The notes under the pieces: model-generated
What the model saw: the letters and a program-made list of their open reading frames with translations, nothing else
Told to the model about the DNA's origin: nothing
Databases searched by the model: none
Source of the DNA: Alphaproteobacteria bacterium
GTDB taxonomy: Bacteria > Pseudomonadota > Alphaproteobacteria > Puniceispirillales > Puniceispirillaceae
NCBI GenBank assembly: GCA_011522945.1
Contig: WTHY01000137.1
Span: 1-31,885 of the forward strand
Length of the DNA stretch: 31,885 nucleotides
Direction of reading: 5' to 3'
Position numbers and translations under genes: made by a program
In this document: positions 16,943 to 24,680 of the stretch, one piece after another
How the letters are laid out: every line of letters starts with the position of its first letter
How positions within the stretch are numbered: position 1 is the stretch's first letter

Positions 16943-17608
16943 TTAATTAAAGGTACCAGGCGACGGGCATTGACCCTGCCTGTCTGCATGGTTCATCCAT
17001 CCGGTGCGGCAAGCTTCCTCTGAAGCAAAGCCGAGATAGGGCGGGTTATTACAATCATCACCGACATTCGTCGTCTCACAAATATCCTCACCACTGCAAT
17101 GACAGGTGAATAATTTATATCCATTCGAATCGATGGCGGCATTATTATCCACGCAGGCAACCATTAGCCTGCCGCGCGGCACCTGAATCGTATCAGCGGT
17201 CACATCGACAGGACACCCATCAAAAGCATTTACGCCACTGACATTGTCTAAATAGTTGGCTGAGGACCAAGCCCTATTGCCATTAAATGCGAAACCACAT
17301 GCTGGGTTATGGGGATTGGTTTTTTGCTGAGTTTGATTCAGATTCGCGACAATCTGATCTGCTTGGGTTTTACACAATGTTTCCTGACGCATCCCATTTG
17401 CAAATTGCGACCGGGCATTCAGATCATAGGTGATTGATTCATGGTCATTCTTAATTAGACGAGAAAGCGCGTTTGAATTGGCAATACCAACATCATCTTG
17501 CGCTGTTGTGATATAGGCCTGATACCCAACCAGACCAACTGTCGCCAAAATACCGATAATGGCAACAACCACCAACAATTCAATGAGAGAAAATCCTGAC
17601 TTAATCAT
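16943..17608 (-). CDS. Type IV pilin-like protein with cysteine-rich C-terminus
   Basis: A 221-residue prepilin. The leader is short (MIKSG) and cleavage is expected before Phe in G|FSLIELLVVVAIIGILATVG, with the +5 Glu present and a 20-residue hydrophobic helix. The body is longer than in minor pseudopilins and carries ten cysteines, all after residue 78, including a LFTCHCSGEDIC cluster, which suggests several disulfides. It would need prepilin peptidase and a pilus or secretion machine, none of which is encoded in the window. The next gene on the strand is the lectin-domain protein, so a shared surface structure is likely (inference). It is an orphan pilin by position. Confidence 0.88.
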   Translation of the reverse strand: MIKSGFSLIELLVVVAIIGILATVGLVGYQAYITTAQDDVGIANSNALSRLIKNDHESITYDLNARSQFANGMRQETLCKTQADQIVANLNQTQQKTNPHNPACGFAFNGNRAWSSANYLDNVSGVNAFDGCPVDVTADTIQVPRGRLMVACVDNNAAIDSNGYKLFTCHCSGEDICETTNVGDDCNNPPYLGFASEEACRTGWMNHADRQGQCPSPGTFN

Positions 17609-17800
17609 GTCTAACTATGTCTTTCCAAATCAGGATAACACCCTGCATTCAGCCCCGCAAAATACAGCAGCAAATGGTAACCCACACTACTAAATCACAA
17701 ATTACGTGGTCGTAAGACACATCTCAAGTTAATTCTAATATGCTTAAGCACAAACCAATTAGCCCTAACATGCAGACTTGCGACCTATCAGTGTCGATAC

Positions 17801-17850
17801 GCTAGTCTTTATGCCGCAATTCGCATGCGGACTAAATCTTAAAGACTAGC
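17801..17850. repeat. Nested inverted repeats in the pilin/beta-glucosidase divergent gap
   Basis: The 307-base gap 17609-17915 contains GCTAGTCTTTA (17801-17811) and TAAAGACTAGC (17840-17850), perfect 11-bp arms. Inside them CCGCA (17814-17818) and TGCGG (17826-17830) form a second stem. Both flanking genes read away from it, so it is not needed as a terminator. It could be an operator, an extended leader hairpin, or a degenerate mobile repeat. No other feature was seen in this gap. Confidence 0.6.
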
Positions 17851-17915
17851 CAGCCTGTATTGGATAGGGGTAGATTTTACACCGAAATATTTATGCACTT
17901 ACAAGGTATAGAGTT

Positions 17916-19301
17916 ATGTCAGGCACATCATCACATCCGACAGTACCAGCCTCTGACGTCACAACATCGATGCAGTTTCGAAGAGCTGATTTACCACAGA
18001 ATTTTTGCTTTGGTGCTGCAACAGCAGCCTATCAGATTGAGGGGCAATCTTTTGGTGGCGCCGGGCCTTGCCATTGGGATAGTTTTGCTGCCACCGAGGG
18101 TAATGTTCTGCGCGGTGAGGATGGCGCGATAGCCTGTGACCACTATCATCGCTTTGAAGCTGATTTGGACCTTGTCAAAGATTGTAATCTTGATGCCTAC
18201 CGGTTTTCGACCAACTGGTCCCGGGTGCTTCCAGATGGAAAGGGCCAGGTGAATGCAGAGGGGCTGGATTTCTATGACAGGCTTGTCGATGCGATGCTCG
18301 AGCGACAACTTGATCCGTTTTGCACCTTATATCATTGGGAATTGCCTCAAGCCATGTCAGATATTGGTGGATGGCGAAATGCGGATGTCACAAAATATTT
18401 TGCTGATTTTGCTGAAATCATCGGCAAACATCTTGGTGATAGGCTAAGCCACATCGCCACTATTAATGAGCCTTGGTGTGTATCCTATCTATCACATTTT
18501 GAGGGGCATCATGCACCAGGATTGCGGGATATACGGGCAACAGCCCGCTCCATGCATTATATTTTACTCGCACATGGAAGAGCCATGTCTGCCTTGCGTG
18601 CGCTTGGTTTGTCCAATCTTGGCATTGTTCTGAATCTGGAATGGTGTGAGCCCAAAGACCAGGAAGCAACGCAAAGCCCTGAAATGCAAAACACCCTTGC
18701 AATGGCAAATGCCGTCCATAATGACTGGTTTTTAGGCGGCATATTCAAAGGCGCCTATCCAGACATCATGCTAGACGGTCTAAACACGCATATGCCAAAA
18801 GGATGGCAAGATGATATGCCTATCATCTCGCAAAATATGGATTGGCTTGGTATAAATTACTATAAGCGCAGTCTATTCAGCCCAAATACTGGCATGTGGC
18901 CGCATTTTGATACATCGTCTGGCACATTGCCTAAAACACAGATGGGCTGGGAAATTTATCCTCAAGGCCTGTATGAAACACTCAAACGAACAGCCGAGCT
19001 TTACTCTAAGGATTTGCCAATTTTTATCACCGAAAATGGGATGGCAAATGATGATATAGTGCTCAATGGCGCTGTGGCTGATCATATCAGGCTTGATTAT
19101 CTGAATGATCATATTCTTGCCGTGGCAAAAGCAGCTGAGGATGGTGTGCCTATGGCCGGATATTTTGCCTGGTCTCTATTAGACAATTATGAATGGGCCT
19201 TTGGCTATGAAAGGCGTTTTGGCCTTGTGCATGTAGATTTTGAAACACAAAAGCGGACACCTAAAGCCTCATATCATGCTCTGAAAGCTGCCTTGTCCTG
19301 A
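17916..19301 (+). CDS. GH1 beta-glucosidase
   Basis: A 461-residue glycoside hydrolase family 1 enzyme, the usual length. It begins the (beta/alpha)8 barrel with NFCFGAATAAYQIEG. The acid/base is Glu185 in ATINEPWC and the nucleophile is Glu373 in FITENGMA. Sugar-binding residues follow in YFAWSLLDNYEWAFGY. There is no signal peptide, so it acts in the cytosol on beta-linked disaccharides or aryl glucosides brought in by a transporter. No sugar transporter or LacI regulator lies next to it in the window. AAGG precedes the ATG. The 217 bases after it hold no gene that I can support. Confidence 0.95.
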   Translation: MSGTSSHPTVPASDVTTSMQFRRADLPQNFCFGAATAAYQIEGQSFGGAGPCHWDSFAATEGNVLRGEDGAIACDHYHRFEADLDLVKDCNLDAYRFSTNWSRVLPDGKGQVNAEGLDFYDRLVDAMLERQLDPFCTLYHWELPQAMSDIGGWRNADVTKYFADFAEIIGKHLGDRLSHIATINEPWCVSYLSHFEGHHAPGLRDIRATARSMHYILLAHGRAMSALRALGLSNLGIVLNLEWCEPKDQEATQSPEMQNTLAMANAVHNDWFLGGIFKGAYPDIMLDGLNTHMPKGWQDDMPIISQNMDWLGINYYKRSLFSPNTGMWPHFDTSSGTLPKTQMGWEIYPQGLYETLKRTAELYSKDLPIFITENGMANDDIVLNGAVADHIRLDYLNDHILAVAKAAEDGVPMAGYFAWSLLDNYEWAFGYERRFGLVHVDFETQKRTPKASYHALKAALS

Positions 19302-19518
19302 AGCAATTTATAGGCATTTCATCTATCCTATATATTTGATGCATGGCCAGATTTTGAATACCGCATTATCTTTTGCCAAAGCATCCAGAATAGACGCCTG
19401 TGGCCAGATATGCGGCACCCATTGACAAAATGCTAGGTAAAGCGCATAAACCCGCCAGAACGATGTGGCGCTGCAGTGCGACATTACCGTCGATGACAAG
19501 CAAAGCACATAAAGCCCC

Positions 19519-21672
19519 ATGACAAATGATACACAATCAGCCCCGGCACATGCTGGTGGCGAGACTATAGCTGCTGAACAGACAACTGACCAAACAGCCA
19601 GTTTCGCAGATTTCCCTTTACCAGAAGGGTTATTGCAAACCTTATCAGATGCTGATTTGACAGTCCCAACGCCTATTCAGCAAATGGCCATCCCACATGC
19701 ACTTGAGGGCCGCGATCTCATTGGCCTCGCGCAAACAGGGACAGGCAAAACAGCTGCCTTCTTAGTGCCCATATTGGCAGGCCTTCCAGATGCAGATCGC
19801 CCGCGCCAGGGCCGGCTGCCAAAGGCGTTGATTTTATCTCCGACAAGAGAGCTGGCAACACAAATAGCCAGCAATTTTATCAAACTTTCCTCTCATACAA
19901 ATTTGCGTCAGGTAACAGTTTGCGGCGGTATGCGATATGACAACCAGATACGCGCATTACGCAAAGGCGTTGATGTTGTGATTGCAACACCGGGTAGACT
20001 TGAAGATCTGATGGAACGAGGTGCCTTTGATCCTGACGAGATTGACTATTTCGTCATGGATGAAGCTGATCATATGTTGGATCTAGGCTTCTACCCACCT
20101 ATGAAGCGGATTTTTGCATCCTTGCCAGACGGCTGCCAAACGATGCTTTTTTCTGCGACTATGCCACCAGAAATTGCGAAATTGGCAACAGAATTCTTAA
20201 CTGACCCACATCATGTTACAGCCCCGCAAACAGGCCTGACTGTTGATAGGATTAAACAGCAAGTCACATTTTTGAGTGATGCTGGCAAACGGGCCAGATT
20301 GCAGGATATTTTAAGTGACGAAGACACAGACCAAGCTTTGATTTTTGTGCGCACAAAGCGCCGGGCTGATGTTCTGGCTGATATGTTAAGCTCGGCAGAT
20401 TTTGATGTTGATGTGCTACATGGTGATTTGCGTCAATCTATCCGCCAAAAGGTGCTGCGCAAATTCCGCGAAGGAAAAATACAGGCTGTTATTGCAACAG
20501 ATGTTGCGGCACGTGGTATTGATGTGTCTGGTCTAAGCCTTGTTATCAATTATGATCTGACAGATACCCCAGAGGCTTATATTCACCGTGTTGGCAGAAC
20601 AGGCCGCGCTGGACAATCTGGATTAGCATTATCCTTCTGCGCGCCAGATGAGCGTCGCAAGCTGGCTGCCATCATTGATAAAGTTGGCAATGTAGTCGAG
20701 CTTTTTGAAGCTGATGGCAGTATTGTAGAAGACTTTTCTATCGGCAGACGTGGCTCTGGTGGCCGCTCGCGCCCCCCTGCACATGTCAGAAAACGCTCTG
20801 GCGGACGTGACCGTCAGGCCGGCACCTATGGATCTCGCCGGCAAAACACTACCTTTGAGCCACGGCCAGAATTCTCTAAATATGACCCTGCAGATGAGTC
20901 TAGCGACACATATCAGGGTAAAAAAGCTGGTAATGCAAATCGTAAATCCAGCCGCCCCAGACGTGATGAGCGTGGTCGCGCTGATTCAGGCAGCCGCGTA
21001 AAGCCATATCGTGGTGATCGCTTTGAGGATAAAGCTGAGCGTCGTTCACGCCGGAGTGAGGATACCTATTTTGGTGATAAGACACGCGGCGAGAAACGGC
21101 GTGCGCCAACACGACCAGCACGTGGCCAGAAACGTGGAAATAGTGACGCTGATTTTGGACATCGTGATGCGTGGCATGAGGCTGAGACATCCGGACGTTC
21201 TGGCAAAAACCAACCTGGCAAAAACCAACGCCGTAATGCTGAAGCAATACAGGATGCGCCACGGTGGAAAGATAAAAAACGATCTGACAAAAAGCCCTTT
21301 GGCAGACCATCTGACGCCGGCGTCTCTAAAGGGCAGCAAAAGCGCTCAAAACAACGCTTCGATTATCAAGAGGGTGGCGCTGAGCCTACCTTCGATAGAC
21401 AAGAGGCACGTCGGAAACGGCAGGACTCCGCCCGGACTGGCTTTGCCCCGTCAGACAGACAGAAGCGAGCGCGGCATAATGACGGATTCGATTTTGCCGA
21501 CAGCGCAGGGCATAAGGATGGCCGCAAAGGCAAGCCAGCATCTGGTAAGCCAAAAAATAGACTTTCCGCTGGCAAGGGTGCTGCAACACGCAAATCAGGC
21601 AAAAAACCTACAAATGGTAAATCATCTCGGAAACAAGGTGGGTTTGGCGGCATAAAGCGTCGTGGCACATAG
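19519..21672 (+). CDS. DEAD-box RNA helicase with long basic tail (RhlE-like)
   Basis: A 717-residue ATP-dependent RNA helicase. Core motifs in order: Q motif FADFPLPEGLL...PTPIQ, motif I AQTGTGKT (71-78), PTRELA, TPGR, DEAD at 181-184, SAT at 212-214, RGIDV, and HRVGRTGRAG near residue 355. From about residue 400 to the end the protein is a low-complexity tail rich in Arg, Lys, Gly, Ser and Asp (for example GRRGSGGRSRPPAHVRKRSG), some 300 residues, much longer than the tail of typical RhlE proteins. Such tails bind RNA without sequence preference and can drive condensation. It probably acts in ribosome assembly or RNA turnover, including in the cold. Confidence 0.95.
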   Translation: MTNDTQSAPAHAGGETIAAEQTTDQTASFADFPLPEGLLQTLSDADLTVPTPIQQMAIPHALEGRDLIGLAQTGTGKTAAFLVPILAGLPDADRPRQGRLPKALILSPTRELATQIASNFIKLSSHTNLRQVTVCGGMRYDNQIRALRKGVDVVIATPGRLEDLMERGAFDPDEIDYFVMDEADHMLDLGFYPPMKRIFASLPDGCQTMLFSATMPPEIAKLATEFLTDPHHVTAPQTGLTVDRIKQQVTFLSDAGKRARLQDILSDEDTDQALIFVRTKRRADVLADMLSSADFDVDVLHGDLRQSIRQKVLRKFREGKIQAVIATDVAARGIDVSGLSLVINYDLTDTPEAYIHRVGRTGRAGQSGLALSFCAPDERRKLAAIIDKVGNVVELFEADGSIVEDFSIGRRGSGGRSRPPAHVRKRSGGRDRQAGTYGSRRQNTTFEPRPEFSKYDPADESSDTYQGKKAGNANRKSSRPRRDERGRADSGSRVKPYRGDRFEDKAERRSRRSEDTYFGDKTRGEKRRAPTRPARGQKRGNSDADFGHRDAWHEAETSGRSGKNQPGKNQRRNAEAIQDAPRWKDKKRSDKKPFGRPSDAGVSKGQQKRSKQRFDYQEGGAEPTFDRQEARRKRQDSARTGFAPSDRQKRARHNDGFDFADSAGHKDGRKGKPASGKPKNRLSAGKGAATRKSGKKPTNGKSSRKQGGFGGIKRRGT

Positions 21673-21702
21673 ACGGCGTCGTAACACAAAGCTAAGAGAT
21701 TT

Positions 21703-21720
21703 CTGAGATAATCTTCTCAG
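21703..21720 (+). terminator. Weak hairpin after the helicase gene
   Basis: CTGAGA (21703-21708) and TCTCAG (21715-21720) enclose six bases, 31 bases past the helicase stop. No U-tract follows, so termination by this element is uncertain. Confidence 0.3.
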
Positions 21721-21811
21721 CCTAAGTGAGACGCAAATCCGGCCCCAATCGGCTATATCAACAGGCATCTAACCAATAGGCTAGAGCAATATGCAGTCTG
21801 TGCCCATGTGT

Positions 21812-21916
21812 GATGTCACTGGGCATGATGTCATTGGGCATGATGTCATTGGGCGCGATGTAATTGGGCACAATGTCACTGGGCGCGATGTCACTGGGTG
21901 CGATGTCACTGGGCAT
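21812..21916. repeat. 15-bp minisatellite, seven tandem copies
   Basis: Seven head-to-tail units of consensus GATGTCACTGGGCAT run without gaps, with 1-4 differences between units. The GATGT and TGGG cores are nearly constant, while the base after GTCA and the last three bases vary. The array lies in the 498-base gap 21673-22170, which otherwise has only hairpins. Although 15 is a multiple of three, the variable positions change amino acids in the open plus frame (Thr/Ile and His/Arg/Cys), so a coding role is not supported. Confidence 0.9.
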
Positions 21917-21930
21917 CTAATAGCGCTTGT

Positions 21931-22007
21931 GACAGCTAGATTTCCTAAGCTAGCCGTCATTAGCGCCTGCAGGCTGGTCGCTTGCATCTTTTATCTGTTG
22001 ATGCAAG
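21931..22007. other. Cluster of hairpins next to the minisatellite
   Basis: Three inverted repeats follow the array within 80 bases: GACAGCTAG (21931-21939) with CTAGCCGTC (21950-21958, one mismatch), the palindrome GCCTGCAGGC (21965-21974), and CTTGCATC (21981-21988) with GATGCAAG (22000-22007). They could be a structured non-coding RNA, a regulatory region, or repeat debris. Confidence 0.4.
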
Positions 22008-22170
22008 TTATATTGCCCTTTTCCAGACCAGACTACAGCGCCTTGTAGAGATAGATAGAGCTAGCCGACAGAAACGAAGGCCTATTGCTCAATTGCCTAG
22101 AACATTGTAGTCAAAATGATAGCGACGTCGGAAAGCGAATGACAGTTTTGCATTAATATAGGGGCAGTCT

Positions 22171-22932
22171 ATGCGGGCAAATAAGATACAAACTATTTGG
22201 AATGCTAATCAGTCGGTCATTTGTGGCTGGATGAACACCGAAAGCCCTTATATTGCTGAAATGATGGGTGTCAAAGGTATGGATGCTGTCTGTCTGGATA
22301 TGCAACATGGCGTTGCCCATATCCAAGATGTGTATCATGTCATGCAAGCTATCTCCGCCACTGAAGCAGCACCACTGGTCCGCGTGCCGAGCAGTGATCC
22401 TGCCCTGATTATGAAAGTGCTCGATCTAGGTGCCTATGGGGTTATTTGTCCTCTTGTTGATACAGCAGAAGAAGCAGCTGACTTTGTGCATGCCTCTTCC
22501 TACCCACCTATGGGGGGACGCTCATATGGGCCTGTGCGCGGCACGCTATATGGTGGCCCAGATTATTTCGCAAAGGCTAATGAAACCATTGTTAGATTAG
22601 CGATGATCGAAACAGCCTCAGGGCTGGAAAATGTGGAGGCTATCTGTGCCACTTCAGGATTAGATGGCATTTTTATAGGGCCAGCCGACCTGGCCATTTC
22701 CCTTGGACATCTACCAGGGCCTGAACATAGCAATGATGAGGTTGAAGAGGCTATCTCAACCTGTAAGGCAGCTGCACATAAGGCCGGCATTAAGGTTGGC
22801 ATTTTCTGTTCAGGTGGCAAGGGTGCAAATCTTAGACGCGGTGAAGGATATGACTTAGTGGTGCCATCACATGATGCCTATCTGTTAGATAGAATTTTGA
22901 AAGCAGAAATAGCACTTGCCCGTGGAGACTGA
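22171..22932 (+). CDS. HpcH/HpaI-family aldolase
   Basis: A 253-residue class II aldolase of the HpcH/HpaI (citrate lyase beta-like) fold. Landmarks are VICGWMNTESPYIAEMM, CLDMQHGVAH, VRVPSSDPALIMKVLDLGAYGVICPLVDTAEEA, the metal ligand Glu in MIETASGLENV, and the Asp in FIGPADLAISLG. Members cleave 4-hydroxy-2-oxo acids or 2-keto-3-deoxy sugar acids to pyruvate plus an aldehyde. Which one is used here cannot be told. The ATG follows GGGGCAG. It is 190 bases upstream of mttB on the same strand, and a shared catabolic role is possible but not shown. Confidence 0.92.
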   Translation: MRANKIQTIWNANQSVICGWMNTESPYIAEMMGVKGMDAVCLDMQHGVAHIQDVYHVMQAISATEAAPLVRVPSSDPALIMKVLDLGAYGVICPLVDTAEEAADFVHASSYPPMGGRSYGPVRGTLYGGPDYFAKANETIVRLAMIETASGLENVEAICATSGLDGIFIGPADLAISLGHLPGPEHSNDEVEEAISTCKAAAHKAGIKVGIFCSGGKGANLRRGEGYDLVVPSHDAYLLDRILKAEIALARGD

Positions 22933-22937
22933 CCGAG

Positions 22938-23100
22938 TCACCGGTGAAAGAGCTCAAATTTATCTCAAATCCGATAGAAATGACGCGTTCAGAACTGTTC
23001 ATTTTACAGCATCAAATGATATCATTTTTCTATTGACCGCTATGCAGTTTTTGCAGAAAAGTCCTAATTAGGACATGGCGAATTGATGTGGGGAACATCA
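22938..23100. promoter_or_regulatory. Palindrome-rich regulatory region upstream of the MttB gene
   Basis: Four palindromes lie within 163 bases: TCACCGGTGA (22938-22947), AAATGATATCATTT (23014-23027), GTCCTAATTAGGAC (23061-23074), and TGATGT/ACATCA with a five-base loop (23084-23100). The last ends just before the ribosome site GGAG at 23111-23114. Two are perfect 14-bp palindromes, the form expected for dimeric repressor operators. TTGACC at 23033-23038 could be a -35 box, but no clear -10 was found. Confidence 0.55.
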
Positions 23101-23122
23101 CGATTTGGTAGGAGTAATGGTC

Positions 23123-24679
23123 ATGGATGATGCAGGGAAAGTCCCGTCAAATTCACGTAGAGGCGGCGGACGAGCTGCCCGTAAGCAATTGCGGGCTGCA
23201 CCATTATCTGATGAGTTGAGGCCTGTTCGCCCCGGACTAACAGGCGGTAGTTACAAGCCACTTGATAACAGCGCCGTTCTTGCTATCGAAGATGCAGTCT
23301 ATCAAATCCTTGAAGAAATCGGCCTGAGCCAAGCGCCAGAAACTGGTGTGGAATATATGCGGTCAGTTGGCGCACTCTACGGCGAAGATGGCCGTATGCG
23401 CTTTCCCCGCAAAGTTATTGAGGCTACCTTTGAAAAGGCAGCACGCAGTGTGACCTTACATGGTCGCAATCCAAAATATGATTTGAATCTCTCTGATGAG
23501 CGTGTGCATTTCGGAACAGCTGGTGCCGCTGTGCATATGGTTGATGTCGTCAATAATAGCTACCGTGATAGCCAACTGGCTGATTTATATGACGCAGCGC
23601 GTATCACAGAACAAATGGATAATATCCATTTCTATCAGCGGCCGATGGTAGCACGTGATGTTCTCGATCCTGCCGAGATGGATCTGAATACGATTTATGC
23701 CTGCCTGAAAGGTACGCAAAAACATATTGGCACAAGCTTCACTGAAGCGCCCTTTGTAGCACAATGTATTTCCATGCTGCATGATGTAGCTGGCGGTGAA
23801 GCGGCATGGCGCGCACGCCCATTTGTCTCAAATTCGAATTGCTTTGTTGTACCGCCATTGCGGTTTGCAACAGAATCCTGCGAAGTCATGGAAGAATGTG
23901 TAAAGGCTGGCATGCCTGTCTTGCTATTATCTGCTGGACAGGCAGGGGCAACCGCGCCTGCGAGTATTGCGGGTGCTGTGGCACAGGCAATGGCTGAAGT
24001 GATTGCTGGACTTGTCTATGTAAATGCCATGGTGCCAGGACACCCAGCTATATTAGGCACATGGCCATTTGTCTCTGATTTACGAACTGGCGCCATGTCA
24101 GGCGGTTCGGGAGAACAAGGCCTCTTAAGTGCGGCATGTGCGCAGATGATTTCGCATTTCAATCTACCATCTGGCGCCGCCTCTGGTATGGCAGATGCGA
24201 AAATGCCTGATGCACAATCTGGCTATGAAAAGGGAAGCACAGCTGTAATGGCTGGGTTGGCAGGCCTGAATATGGTCTATGAAGCCGCTGGTATGCATGC
24301 CTCTTTGATGGGTTTCTGTCTGGAAAGTTTAATCATTGATAATGATATGCTTGGCCAATGTCTCAGATGTGTGCGCGGCGTAGAGGTAAATGACAATACG
24401 CTCAATCTTGATGTTATCAAACAAGTCTGTATTGACGGCCCAGGACATTATCTTGGCCATGACCAAACGATAAGCCTTATGCAGACAGAATATATCTATC
24501 CTGTCATTGGTGACCGCTCGAGCCCGAAAGAATGGGAAGAGTTGAAGAAGCCAAATCTTGTACAGACTGCGACAGCACGCAAAGAAAAAATTCTTGCGGC
24601 AGGCAATCCAGGCTTTATTGATACGGAAATGGATGCCATGCTGCGTAATAAATACAAAATTCATTTACCGGCAGACTAA
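23123..24679 (+). CDS. MttB-family (non-pyrrolysine) methyltransferase
   Basis: A 518-residue protein of the trimethylamine methyltransferase MttB superfamily. Typical stretches are GTAGAAVHMVD, ISMLHDVAGGEAAWRARPFV, PVLLLSAGQAGATAPASIAGA, SGGSGEQGLLSAACAQM, LPSGAASGMADAKMPDAQ and ESLIIDNDMLGQ. The frame is read without an internal amber codon, so it belongs to the non-pyrrolysine branch, whose known members demethylate glycine betaine, proline betaine or carnitine with a corrinoid protein. No corrinoid protein or activase gene is in the window. The frame is open from a TTG at 23105, but the ATG at 23123 is best spaced from GGAG. The PhyH-like gene starts one base after its stop. Confidence 0.92.
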   Translation: MDDAGKVPSNSRRGGGRAARKQLRAAPLSDELRPVRPGLTGGSYKPLDNSAVLAIEDAVYQILEEIGLSQAPETGVEYMRSVGALYGEDGRMRFPRKVIEATFEKAARSVTLHGRNPKYDLNLSDERVHFGTAGAAVHMVDVVNNSYRDSQLADLYDAARITEQMDNIHFYQRPMVARDVLDPAEMDLNTIYACLKGTQKHIGTSFTEAPFVAQCISMLHDVAGGEAAWRARPFVSNSNCFVVPPLRFATESCEVMEECVKAGMPVLLLSAGQAGATAPASIAGAVAQAMAEVIAGLVYVNAMVPGHPAILGTWPFVSDLRTGAMSGGSGEQGLLSAACAQMISHFNLPSGAASGMADAKMPDAQSGYEKGSTAVMAGLAGLNMVYEAAGMHASLMGFCLESLIIDNDMLGQCLRCVRGVEVNDNTLNLDVIKQVCIDGPGHYLGHDQTISLMQTEYIYPVIGDRSSPKEWEELKKPNLVQTATARKEKILAAGNPGFIDTEMDAMLRNKYKIHLPAD

Positions 24680-24680
24680 G

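Noticed and set aside
17801..17850. Ends of an insertion sequence
   Set aside because: The arms are only 50 bases apart with no transposase and no target-site duplication.
19323..19520. A 65-residue minus-strand frame in the gap before the helicase gene
   Set aside because: It has no recognisable domain and no good start context, and it overlaps the helicase start.
21011..21655. A 214-residue frame overlapping the helicase tail in another frame, with further long frames on the minus strand at 20900-21310 and 21366-21689
   Set aside because: The biased codons of the Arg/Lys/Gly-rich tail remove stops from other frames. The peptides show no domain and have no ribosome site.
21812..21916. CRISPR array
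   Set aside because: The units are directly adjacent with no spacers and no cas genes are present.
21791..22048. An 85-residue plus-strand frame with pentapeptide-like repeats (DV[T/I]G[H/R/C])
   Set aside because: It has no ribosome site, the repeat differences mostly change amino acids, and the minus strand is also open there. The frame is a by-product of a 15-bp repeat.
23123..24679. Pyrrolysine-type amber codon in the MttB gene
   Set aside because: The gene is full length for the family without any in-frame TAG, so it is of the non-pyrrolysine type.
24558..24680. A longer start for the PhyH-like gene
   Set aside because: It would overlap mttB by 122 bases, the extra residues are not family-like, and the ATG one base after the mttB stop fits coupling.
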